12,429 nucleotides of DNA from Vicinamibacteria bacterium (GTDB lineage: Bacteria; Acidobacteriota; Vicinamibacteria; Vicinamibacterales; UBA2999). A program made the position numbers and the translations under genes. The stretch covers positions 1 to 12,429 of the forward strand of contig JAICEG010000111.1 in assembly GCA_025924295.1 (NCBI GenBank). The letters run 5' to 3'. Positions 6,503-12,429 of this stretch are shown one piece after another. Within the stretch, counting starts at the first letter, position 1. Every line of letters begins with the position of its first letter. The notes below the pieces were generated by a model that saw only the letters and a list, made by a program, of their open reading frames with translations, had not been told where the DNA came from and made no database searches.

Positions 6503-6580
6503 ATGCCCTGGGGGGCTGATGAGGTCTGGGCCGCCTTGGGTTTCGGGCTCCTGCTGCTGGTCGACGCGACGATGCGCTAG
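6503..6580 (+). CDS. Possible leaderless mini-ORF, 25-aa hydrophobic peptide
   Basis: ATG at 6503 to TAG at 6578-6580 encodes 25 residues: an amphipathic start MPWGADEVW, a hydrophobic run AALGFGLLLLV, and a short polar end DATMR. Third codon positions are G or C in 22 of 25 codons, as expected for coding DNA in this genome. The start codon lies five bases after the putative -10 of box 5, the same leaderless layout as at 708. The ORF fills the gap between that -10 and box 6 almost exactly. The hydrophobic run is short for a full membrane span. I do not recognise it. It could be a small membrane-associated peptide, a regulatory leader for the VOC gene, or chance. Confidence 0.38.
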   Translation: MPWGADEVWAALGFGLLLLVDATMR

Positions 6581-6592
6581 CGATCAGGCAGC

Positions 6593-6636
6593 GATACCAA
6601 AGTCTGATAGACGACGGCGCGTCACGCGAGCATTCT
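6593..6636 (+). promoter_or_regulatory. Regulatory box 6 plus -10: VOC gene promoter
   Basis: The box at 6593-6613 reads GATACCAAAGTCTGATAGAC plus G and includes the dyad AGTCT-GAT-AGACT. CATTCT (6631-6636) follows after 17 nt. Transcription should start near 6643, leaving a leader of about 74 nt before the VOC gene start at 6717. Boxes 5 and 6 are in tandem 139 bases apart. Confidence 0.6.
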
Positions 6637-6716
6637 TCGTAGCGCGCCGCGTCGCCGGCGGTCACGTTTGTACGGAATGACGCAGGAACCACTCACCACG
6701 AAACACGGAGGTCGCA

Positions 6717-7406
6717 ATGAGCACTCAAACAATCCCTGAGGAAGCCACCAACACTCGCACCGCCTCGACCGATCTGAAGCTCGAGGTCGTCGTCATTCCC
6801 GTGTCCGACGTGGATCGCGCGCGGCGCTTCTACGAGGGCCTGGGTTGGCGCCTGGATGCCGACTTCACGAACAACACCGATTGGCGACTCGTGCAGATGA
6901 CACCTCCCGGCTCGCCCTGCTCCGTCATGTTCGGCAAGGGGTTCACGCCCGCGGCGCCCGGCTCGGTTCAGGGAACCTTCCTCGTGGTCGATGACCTCGA
7001 TGCCGCACGCGCGCGGCTGATTGGGCAAGGCGTCGAAGTGAGCGAAGTCTTTCATTTCGACAGCAACCTCCTTCGCGCTGCCGAAACGAAAGGACGTTTG
7101 CCCGGCTCTGACCCGGAAGGTCGCTCCTATTTGTCATTCGCCTCTTTCAACGACCCTGACGGTAACGGATGGCTCCTCCAGCAGGTCACGACGCGGCTTC
7201 CAGGACGTGGACTGAGCTCGGACGTCCCGACCCTGATCGAGCTTCTTCAGGAAACCGAGAAACGCCATGGCGCCTACGAGCCGTCGGCTCCCAAGCACCA
7301 CTGGTCGACGTGGTACGCCGCGTACATCGTCGCGCGCCAGCAAGGGAGGGACCCCGACGTGGCGGCGACTGAGGCAGGGCTGCAGGTGGAGCGCACGGCC
7401 AGGTGA
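6717..7406 (+). CDS. VOC/glyoxalase-superfamily protein with C-terminal helical extension
   Basis: The protein has 229 aa from an ATG preceded by GGAGGT at ideal spacing. Residues ~20-157 form a vicinal-oxygen-chelate (glyoxalase/bleomycin-resistance) fold: LEVVVIPVSDVDRARRFYEG at 22-41 is the first beta-alpha unit and FASFNDPDGNGWLLQQV at 141-157 is the usual closing strand. The family holds lyases, dioxygenases and resistance proteins that act on small reactive molecules, usually through a metal bound by His/Glu. The usual N-terminal metal His is not evident here, so metal binding is uncertain. Residues ~170-224 form a separate region (PTLIELLQETEKRHGAYEPS, then APKHHWSTWYAAYIVARQQG) that I recall from other VOC proteins but cannot assign a function. 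It carries box 6 upstream and is followed on the same strand by the sensor kinase gene, 133 bp away. Confidence 0.88.
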   Translation: MSTQTIPEEATNTRTASTDLKLEVVVIPVSDVDRARRFYEGLGWRLDADFTNNTDWRLVQMTPPGSPCSVMFGKGFTPAAPGSVQGTFLVVDDLDAARARLIGQGVEVSEVFHFDSNLLRAAETKGRLPGSDPEGRSYLSFASFNDPDGNGWLLQQVTTRLPGRGLSSDVPTLIELLQETEKRHGAYEPSAPKHHWSTWYAAYIVARQQGRDPDVAATEAGLQVERTAR

Positions 7407-7488
7407 CGATCTCGAGCGGGGTGATCGATATCGCCAGGCTGAACCAACCGGAGTGGTGAGGATTCGAGGCCGCGGACGGATGCTGATG

Positions 7489-7520
7489 CGCTACGCTGTG
7501 CGGGCACGCTCGGCGTAGCG
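7489..7520 (+). repeat. Inverted repeat just upstream of the kinase ribosome binding site
   Basis: CGCTACGC (7489-7496) pairs perfectly with GCGTAGCG (7513-7520) across a 16-base loop. The loop holds a smaller nested hairpin, GTGC-GG-GCAC (7498-7507). It ends seven bases before the GGAAGG ribosome binding site of the kinase gene. It could be an attenuating or stabilising leader structure, a terminator for the VOC transcript (no T-tract follows), or an operator. No copy of the shared regulatory box occurs in the 133-bp VOC-kinase gap. Confidence 0.45.
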
Positions 7521-7539
7521 AAATCCGGGAAGGTCTCAC

Positions 7540-10239
7540 GTGAATGGTCCGCTCGAATCCCCGGCCGCGGAGATCATGCGGCTCCGTAACGAACTCGCCG
7601 TCGCCAATGAAAGATTGCGCGAAAGCGAGCGCAACTCACGGTTGATCCTCGACAACATTCCGGGCCTGGTCGCACTCTTGACGCCAGCCGGCGCGGTCGA
7701 ATTCGTCAATCGCCAGATCCTCGACTACACGGGACAGACGCTGGAAGAGCTCAACCAATGGGGAACGAACGGCACCGTCCATGCCGAAGACCTTCCTCAC
7801 GTCGCTGAGGTCTTCACACAATCCATTGGCTCAGGCCAGCCATACGAGATCGTGCAGCGGCTTCGACGGTCGGACGGCTCGTATCGCTGGTTCCAGAACA
7901 ACGGCTTTCCACTTCGCGATGCCCGTGGTCACATCGTTCGCTGGTGCGTGCTGTTGACGGACATCGACGAGCGGAAACGTGCCGAGAACGCCCTGCTCGA
8001 GAGCGAACACGACTCACGCCTGATCGTCGACAGCATTCCAGGATTCATCGCGACCTTTACGCCCTCGGGCGAGGTCGAATTCGTCAACCGTCCGACTCTC
8101 GACTACTTCGGCAAGACGTTCGATGAGCTCAGGCACTGGGAGACCGGCGGTGTCACACATCCTGAGGACCTTCCACGCGTCGTCGCGCTCTTCACGCAAG
8201 CCATCACGTCCGGTGACACCCCCACCGGGGACTCCTTCGTCTGGGAATTGCGCGCTCGACGTTTCGACGGCGTCTACCGCTGGCTTCAGTCTCGCCTGTT
8301 CCCGCTTCGGAATACGAAGGGGCACATCGTCCGCTGGTACAACCTCCTGATCGACATCGACGAGCGGAAACGTGCCGAGGAAGCCCTCCGCTCCAGCGAA
8401 CGAGATCTCAAGCTGATCATCGACACCATCCCGGCGCTGGCGTGGTCGGCGCGACCCGATGGCAGCGCGGAGTTCTTCAACCAGCACTATCTCGACTTCG
8501 TGGGCCGTTCGGCGGAACACATGAGCGGGTGGGGATGGACGGCGGCCGTACACAACGATGATCTGCCCGATCTGGCCGCGACGTGGCAGCACATCATGGC
8601 CAACGGATCGTCTGGAGAAACCGAAGCGCGGCTGCGTCGGCACGACGGCGAGTACCGGTGGTTCCTTCTCCGCGCGAATCCCCTGCGCGACGAATCGGGC
8701 ACCATCGTCCGATGGTACGGAATCAACACGGACATCGAGGACCGCAAGCGTGCTGAGGATGCGCTCCGCGCGAGCGAGCGGAACCTCCAGCTCACAATCG
8801 ACACGATTCCAACGCTGGCCTGGGCGGCACGTCCCGACGGGAGCGCCGAGTTCTTGAACCGACACTACCTGGACTTCATTGGTCTCTCGGCGACGGAGGC
8901 AACGAACTGGAATTGGGCGGCAGCAGTCCACCCGGACGACATGGCCGGCCTGACCGCAGCCTGGCAACGCCAGGTGAACGCTGAAGTCGCGGGAGACGCC
9001 GAGGCACGTATCCGTCGGCACGACGGGGAGTATCGGTGGTTTCTGTTTCGCGCGAATCCATTGCGCGACGACTCCGGCAGGATCGTCAGATGGTACGGGG
9101 TGAACACCGACATTCAGGATCGGAAGCGGGCAGAAGACGATCTGAGGCGGGCGTACGACAGCTTCGCCCAGGCCCAGCGATTGAGCCAAACCGGGAACTT
9201 CACGGCCGACATCGTGGCGGACGAGCACATCTGGTCCGAAGAGCTCTATCGCATCTTCGAAATCCGTCCGGGAACCAAGATCACGGTGGAGGCGGTTCGT
9301 GCACTCATTCACCCCGAGGATTTGCCGACGTTCGACGCAAGATTCGGGCGCTCACTCACCGGATGGGACTTCGACCTCGTCTTCCGTATCGTGGCTGCGA
9401 GCGGACACCTGAAGCACGTTCACGCAGTCGGCCGCCTGGTCGAGCGAGTCGCTGGACGCCCACTCTTCATCGGCGCCATCCAGGATGTGACGGAGAGCAA
9501 GATCGCTGAAGGGGCGCTGAACAAGGCCCGTTCCGATCTCGCGCACGTGGCACGGGTAACGACCTTGAGCACGTTGACCGCCTCGATCGCACACGAGGTC
9601 AACCAGCCGCTCTCCGGCATCATCACCAACGCCAGCACCTGCTTGCGGATGCTGGATGCCGAACCTCCCAACGTCGAGGGCGCGCGAGAAACCGCGCGGC
9701 GCACCATTCGTGATGGCAACCGCGCGGCGGATGTGATCGCACGGCTGCGCGCGATGTACACCAAGAAGGAGTTCTCCCTCGAGTCGCTGGATCTGAACGA
9801 GATCACGCGAGAGGTCATTGCGCTGTCGCTCAGCGAGCTTCATCGAAGCCGCATCGTCCTTCAGTCCGAACTCACTGACGATCTCCCGAACGTGACCGGG
9901 GATCGGATCCAGTTGCAACAGGTCATCCTCAACCTGCTCCGCAACGCCTCCGACGCAATGGAGGACGTTCACGAGCGGCCGCGGCACTTGCTGATCAGAA
10001 CCGAGCGTGAGAGCGACGAGCGCGTGCGTGTGAGTTTCAAAGACGAGGGCGTCGGCGTCGACGCTGAGAACGTCGACAAGCTCTTTGAGTCCTTCTACAC
10101 AACGAAAAGCGAAGGCATGGGTATCGGCCTGTCGGTCAGCCGCTCGATTATCGAACGACACAATGGCCGTCTGTGGGCGGAACCGAACGATGGGCCAGGG
10201 GCCACCTTCGCATTCTCGATTCCACGCCGTCCGGCGTGA
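7540..10239 (+). CDS. Soluble five-PAS sensor histidine kinase
   Basis: The 899-aa kinase starts at GTG 7540 with GGAAGG about seven bases upstream. It has no membrane segment, so it should sense a cytoplasmic or diffusible signal. A short coiled coil (about 9-32) leads into four related PAS domains beginning near residues 33, 159, 290 and 416, each ending in a PAC-type stretch (RRHDGEYRWFL, then IVRWYGINTDI) and an RKRAEDAL-type linker helix. A fifth, divergent PAS follows at ~540-655. The dimerisation domain has SIAHEVNQPLSG with phosphoacceptor His685. The ATPase domain shows the N box LQQVILNLLRNASDAM (Asn802), DEGVGVD, FESFYTTKSEGMGIGLSVSR and PGATFAFSIP. The HEVNQPL type is the one found in FixL-, TodS- and DctB-like kinases, commonly paired with FixJ-type regulators such as the one encoded just downstream. 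No heme ligand or flavin cysteine can be assigned, so the signal is unknown. Confidence 0.93.
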   Translation: MNGPLESPAAEIMRLRNELAVANERLRESERNSRLILDNIPGLVALLTPAGAVEFVNRQILDYTGQTLEELNQWGTNGTVHAEDLPHVAEVFTQSIGSGQPYEIVQRLRRSDGSYRWFQNNGFPLRDARGHIVRWCVLLTDIDERKRAENALLESEHDSRLIVDSIPGFIATFTPSGEVEFVNRPTLDYFGKTFDELRHWETGGVTHPEDLPRVVALFTQAITSGDTPTGDSFVWELRARRFDGVYRWLQSRLFPLRNTKGHIVRWYNLLIDIDERKRAEEALRSSERDLKLIIDTIPALAWSARPDGSAEFFNQHYLDFVGRSAEHMSGWGWTAAVHNDDLPDLAATWQHIMANGSSGETEARLRRHDGEYRWFLLRANPLRDESGTIVRWYGINTDIEDRKRAEDALRASERNLQLTIDTIPTLAWAARPDGSAEFLNRHYLDFIGLSATEATNWNWAAAVHPDDMAGLTAAWQRQVNAEVAGDAEARIRRHDGEYRWFLFRANPLRDDSGRIVRWYGVNTDIQDRKRAEDDLRRAYDSFAQAQRLSQTGNFTADIVADEHIWSEELYRIFEIRPGTKITVEAVRALIHPEDLPTFDARFGRSLTGWDFDLVFRIVAASGHLKHVHAVGRLVERVAGRPLFIGAIQDVTESKIAEGALNKARSDLAHVARVTTLSTLTASIAHEVNQPLSGIITNASTCLRMLDAEPPNVEGARETARRTIRDGNRAADVIARLRAMYTKKEFSLESLDLNEITREVIALSLSELHRSRIVLQSELTDDLPNVTGDRIQLQQVILNLLRNASDAMEDVHERPRHLLIRTERESDERVRVSFKDEGVGVDAENVDKLFESFYTTKSEGMGIGLSVSRSIIERHNGRLWAEPNDGPGATFAFSIPRRPA
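7636..9129 (+). repeat. Four tandem PAS-coding units, 126/131/126/126 codons
   Basis: Equivalent codons recur at 7636, 8014, 8407 and 8785, giving periods of 378, 393 and 378 bases, and the linker codons of units 3 and 4 (8371, 8749, 9127) again give exactly 378. Units 3 and 4 are clearly alike at DNA level, for example around 8638-8760 and 9016-9138. Units 1 and 2 also resemble each other (VEFVNR, LDY, EDLP). Five extra codons in unit 2 lie around SGDTPTGDSF. This indicates repeated internal duplication. Confidence 0.8.
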
Positions 10240-10255
10240 CGGGACCGGCTCACCT

Positions 10256-10299
10256 AATACCAAGGTCCAATGGACGCCAGCCGGCGGCTGGAAGATCCT
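10256..10299 (+). promoter_or_regulatory. Regulatory box 7 plus -10: promoter of the response-regulator pair
   Basis: The box at 10256-10276 reads AATACCAAGGTCCAATGGAC plus G and contains the dyad GTCCA-A-TGGAC. GATCCT (10294-10299) lies 17 nt further. Transcription would start near 10306, leaving a leader of about 56 nt before the ATG at 10362. The box lies in the 122-bp gap after the kinase stop, so the two regulators can be expressed independently of the kinase and perhaps under their own control. Confidence 0.6.
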
Positions 10300-10361
10300 G
10301 AGCCAGCGAGTGTTTTTCCACGGGAGCGCGCCGGACATGCACACGTGACAAAGGACCGGTA

Positions 10362-10745
10362 ATGGTCAACCGTTCGCTGGTGTCGGTCGTCGATGACGAC
10401 GAGTCTGTGCGCGAATCGCTGCCAGACCTGCTGCAGCAGTTCGGCTTTATCTGCCGGGCGTTCTCATCGGGCGAAGCGTTCCTCGCCTCCGAAGTCGTCA
10501 GCCAGACAAATTGCCTGATCCTCGACGTCGCCATGCCTGGCATGTCGGGTCCCGACCTGCAACGAGAGTTGCGCTCTCGCCGGCACAGGATCCCGATTGT
10601 CTTCATTACCGCACAAAGCGATGACGGCATCCGTCAGCGACTGCTCGCAGGTGGGGCCGTGGAGTGCCTGTTCAAGCCGTTCGGCGAGGCTGCGCTGCTC
10701 GACGCCGTCAACGCCGCGCTCCGAATGCGAGAAGGGCCACAATGA
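10362..10745 (+). CDS. Single-domain response regulator (receiver only)
   Basis: The protein has 127 aa with AAAGGA ahead of the ATG. It is a complete CheY-like receiver: the acidic cluster DDD at 11-13, phosphoacceptor Asp55 in LILDVAMPGMSG, Thr83 in VFITAQ and Lys105 in LFKPF are all present, so it should be phosphorylatable. There is no output domain. Sequence style matches FixJ receivers. It could act as a phosphate sink, a competitor for the kinase, or a partner that modulates the FixJ-type regulator. Its stop overlaps the next ATG (ATGA at 10742-10745), indicating translational coupling and matched amounts of the two proteins. Confidence 0.92.
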   Translation: MVNRSLVSVVDDDESVRESLPDLLQQFGFICRAFSSGEAFLASEVVSQTNCLILDVAMPGMSGPDLQRELRSRRHRIPIVFITAQSDDGIRQRLLAGGAVECLFKPFGEAALLDAVNAALRMREGPQ

Positions 10746-11449
10746 GAACGGGAACCGTTACGTTCGCGGCGTATAATGCGCCCTCGGCAATCGTTTCCCG
10801 TTCGATCAAGGCCCTCACCGTGCCGGAAGTCCCGCCCATTGTCTTCGTGGTTGACGACGATATATCCGTGCGTGAGTCGCTGGAACTGCTGATCAAGAGC
10901 GCCGGCATGCGGCCGGAAACGTTCGTATCGGCACAGGACTTCCTGTCCCATCCGCGGCCAGCCCTCCCCTGTTGTCTCGTGCTCGACGTCACGCTGCCCG
11001 GGCTCAATGGTCTCGAACTGCAGCAGCGACTCGGTGAGAGCAGTGACATGCCCATCATCTTCATCACCGGGCACGGTGACGTGCCCATGAGCGTGCGGGC
11101 GATGAAGGCCGGAGCAGTCGAGTTCCTGACGAAACCGTTCAAAGACGATGTGCTGTTGGACGCCATCCGCGGCGCCATCGAGCGCAGTCGCGTCGCGCTC
11201 CGCCTCGGCGCGGAGATGCGAGCGTTGAGGGCCCGCTACGAGTCGCTCACGCCGCGTGAACGCGAGGTCCTCGTCCTGGTCGTGTCCGGGCTGTTGAACA
11301 AACAGGTCGGCGGCGAGCTCGGCATCAGCGAGATCACGGTGAAGGCACACAGAGGCCAGGTCATGCGCAAGATGATGGCCGACTCGCTTCCCGATCTGGT
11401 CACAATGGCCACGCGCCTCGGTCTGCGGCCTGCGTCGACAGGTTCATAG
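10742..11449 (+). CDS. FixJ/NarL-type response regulator with LuxR DNA-binding domain
   Basis: Started at ATG 10742 (GAGAAGG seven bases upstream, ATGA overlap with the previous gene) the product has 235 aa. GTG at 10820 would give 209 aa beginning VPEVPPIVFVVDDD, closer to the usual FixJ length, so the first 26 residues may not be translated. In the long numbering the receiver has DDD at about 38-40, phosphoacceptor Asp82 in LVLDVTLPGLNG, Thr109 in IFITGHGD and Lys131 in LTKPF. The C-terminal LuxR helix-turn-helix shows LTPREREVLVLVVSGLLNKQ followed by ELGISEITVKAHRGQVMRKM, an intact recognition helix. Such proteins are phosphorylated by HEVNQPL kinases and activate promoters as dimers. It is the obvious candidate to bind the seven boxes in this window, one of which lies upstream of its own operon. 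Confidence 0.92.
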   Translation: MRTGTVTFAAYNAPSAIVSRSIKALTVPEVPPIVFVVDDDISVRESLELLIKSAGMRPETFVSAQDFLSHPRPALPCCLVLDVTLPGLNGLELQQRLGESSDMPIIFITGHGDVPMSVRAMKAGAVEFLTKPFKDDVLLDAIRGAIERSRVALRLGAEMRALRARYESLTPREREVLVLVVSGLLNKQVGGELGISEITVKAHRGQVMRKMMADSLPDLVTMATRLGLRPASTGS

Positions 11450-11505
11450 CCCTTCCGGGCGTTCAGCGGACTCCGTCATGAGCGGCTCCGCATGAGAGCA
11501 GCGAG

Positions 11506-11525
11506 GAGGGCCGGTGATGGCCCTC
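11506..11525. terminator. Hairpin between convergent genes
   Basis: GAGGGCC (11506-11512) and GGCCCTC (11519-11525) form a perfect 7-bp stem around GGTGAT. It lies 56 bases after the FixJ-type regulator stop and touches the stop codon of the convergent hydrolase gene, so it could terminate transcripts from both sides. No T-tract is present. A smaller GCCC-TTCC-GGGC hairpin (11449-11460) begins at the last base of the regulator stop codon. Confidence 0.5.
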
Positions 11526-12429
11526 AGACGCCCGCCTGCTCGGCGACTCGCAACGATCTAAAGCCAGTGCGTATCTCGTCGGAGAGGAACTTCGGCTGTT
11601 CCCAGGCTGCGAAGTGCCCGCCCTTTGGAAGCTTGTTGTAATGAATCAGCTTGGGATACGCCTGCTCAGCCCAACTCCTCGGCGCCTGATACAGCTCGTC
11701 CGGGAAAGCGCTCGCGACCACGGGGACCTTGACGCCCTTCGGCACGAAGAACGCGAGCCTGTTCTCCCAATAGAGACGGGCTGCGGACACCCCCGTGTTG
11801 GTCAGCCAGAACAGCGTGACGTTGTCGAGCACGTCGTCTCGTGTCAGCCCTTCAGCGACCCCGTCGAAGCTGCGCGCGATGAGCTCGAGGCTGCGTCTGT
11901 CGTGGTCGATCATGAAGGTCGCCAGTCCGATGGGTGAATCCGACAGCGCAGTCAGGGTCTGCGGTCGCGTGCCCATGAAGAATGCGTAGTAGACGTCCTT
12001 GTAGAAGGCCGCCAACTGCTCGTAGGCATGCTGTTCATCGGCGCTGAGTCCGGCCGGCATTGGCGCACCGGTGAAAGCCGCGCCGTCGATCGCGGGCGGT
12101 ACCACGTTGGGCATGTTGGTGTGGATGCCCAGCAGCCCCTGCGGCGCCTGTGCGCCCATCAACTCGACGACCACAGCACCCCAGTCGCCGCCCTGCGCGA
12201 CATAGCTCGTGTAACCAAGGCGCTTCATGAGCCCGTCCCAGGCACGCGCGGTGCGCTCGGGCCCCCAGCCCGTGGTCGTCGGCTTGCCCGAGAAGCCATA
12301 GCCCGGCATGGACGGGATCACCACCTGGAAGGCATCGGCCGCAGTGCCGCCGTGCGCCGTCGGAGTGGTCAGCGGGTCGATGATTTTGAGCTGCTCGATG
12401 ATCGAGCCCGGCCAGCCGTGCGACACGAT
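11524..12429 (-). CDS. Epoxide hydrolase-type alpha/beta hydrolase, 5' end outside the window
   Basis: About 302 C-terminal residues are present; the frame stays open to the window edge and the true start lies beyond it. The GTG at 12426 is internal, because it encodes the valine before SHGWPGS, the oxyanion-hole HGWPGS motif that normally lies about 100 residues into the protein. Catalytic elements are visible: QGGDWGA with the nucleophile Asp, a PSMPGYGFSGKP loop, Tyr in ARLYWENR as a candidate ring-opening acid, and KGGHFAAWEQP with the base His. The missing part should hold the epoxide hydrolase N-terminal domain. These enzymes convert epoxides to diols in detoxification or degradation. 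The gene is convergent with the regulator operon, and its promoter, which could carry another copy of the box, is not in view. Confidence 0.9.
   Translation of the reverse strand: MVSHGWPGSIIEQLKIIDPLTTPTAHGGTAADAFQVVIPSMPGYGFSGKPTTTGWGPERTARAWDGLMKRLGYTSYVAQGGDWGAVVVELMGAQAPQGLLGIHTNMPNVVPPAIDGAAFTGAPMPAGLSADEQHAYEQLAAFYKDVYYAFFMGTRPQTLTALSDSPIGLATFMIDHDRRSLELIARSFDGVAEGLTRDDVLDNVTLFWLTNTGVSAARLYWENRLAFFVPKGVKVPVVASAFPDELYQAPRSWAEQAYPKLIHYNKLPKGGHFAAWEQPKFLSDEIRTGFRSLRVAEQAGV

Noticed and set aside
8701..8722. Box-like sequence ACCATCGTCCGATGGTAC inside the kinase gene
   Set aside because: It encodes the conserved PAS stretch TIVRWYG, lacks the invariant ATACC start and has no promoter context. 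The equivalent codons recur in other PAS units with different bases.
8014..9312. 432-codon open frame on the minus strand within the kinase gene
   Set aside because: It is antisense to the PAS repeats. The repeats at a multiple of three keep the same stop-free antisense frame open, and its translation shows no family motifs and is itself repetitive.
9352..10344. 330-codon minus-strand open frame overlapping the kinase catalytic core
   Set aside because: It is opposite the clearly conserved HisKA and ATPase domains and has no recognisable motif. High GC content makes long antisense frames common.
1..12429. Mobile element, phage, CRISPR or toxin-antitoxin signatures
   Set aside because: No transposase or integrase motif, no terminal inverted repeats with target duplications, no regularly spaced direct repeats, and no recognisable toxin or antitoxin pair was found.

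Overview
The window is high-GC bacterial DNA, tightly packed with short gaps between genes. The gene mix is a signal-peptide-bearing envelope protein, a lipoprotein, several redox and detoxification enzymes, and a large multi-PAS sensor kinase with two receiver proteins. This suggests a Gram-negative soil or environmental bacterium. Acidobacteriota (Vicinamibacteria-like) is my best guess, but that is inference from gene content and style, because no rRNA, tRNA or taxonomic marker is present. I see no transposase, integrase, CRISPR array or phage gene.

Layout: 1-159 edge sequence of uncertain coding status; 160-624 (+) small lipoprotein; 708-1181 (+) unknown 157-aa protein; 1214-2698 (-) aldehyde dehydrogenase; 2829-4241 (-) exported, probably outer-membrane, protein; 4478-4699 (+) shrunken remnant of a sulfite-oxidase-like molybdopterin protein; 4692-5435 (+) FAD/NAD(P)H ferredoxin-reductase-type protein; 5441-6373 (-) zinc-less MDR (quinone-oxidoreductase-like) enzyme; 6374-6716 a 343-bp divergent control region that also holds a probable 25-codon mini-ORF; 6717-7406 (+) VOC/glyoxalase-like protein; 7540-10239 (+) soluble five-PAS histidine kinase; 10362-10745 (+) single-domain response regulator; 10742-11449 (+) FixJ-type response regulator; 11524 to the right edge (-) epoxide hydrolase-type alpha/beta hydrolase, cut by the window end.

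The most interesting signal is a 21-bp box of the form ATACCAnnGTCCAATGGAC, preceded by one further base. It occurs seven times, always in intergenic DNA and always pointing at a gene: 658-678 (+), 2762-2782 (-), 4379-4399 (+), 6430-6450 (-), 6454-6474 (+), 6593-6613 (+) and 10256-10276 (+). Its 3' end (TGGACG-like) occupies the -35 position, and a -10-like hexamer follows after 17 nt (18 nt in one copy). The box is therefore centred near -40, as expected for an activator that contacts RNA polymerase. The genes behind the boxes are the unknown 157-aa protein, aldehyde dehydrogenase, the flavin reductase operon, the MDR oxidoreductase, the mini-ORF, the VOC protein and the response-regulator pair itself.

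My working model is a local regulon. A cytoplasmic PAS kinase (FixL/TodS-like HEVNQPL phosphoacceptor box) signals to a FixJ-type activator, which switches on its own operon and a set of enzymes for handling aldehydes, quinones or other electrophiles. The boxes and their geometry are seen directly in the sequence. The identity of the regulator and the inducing signal are inference.
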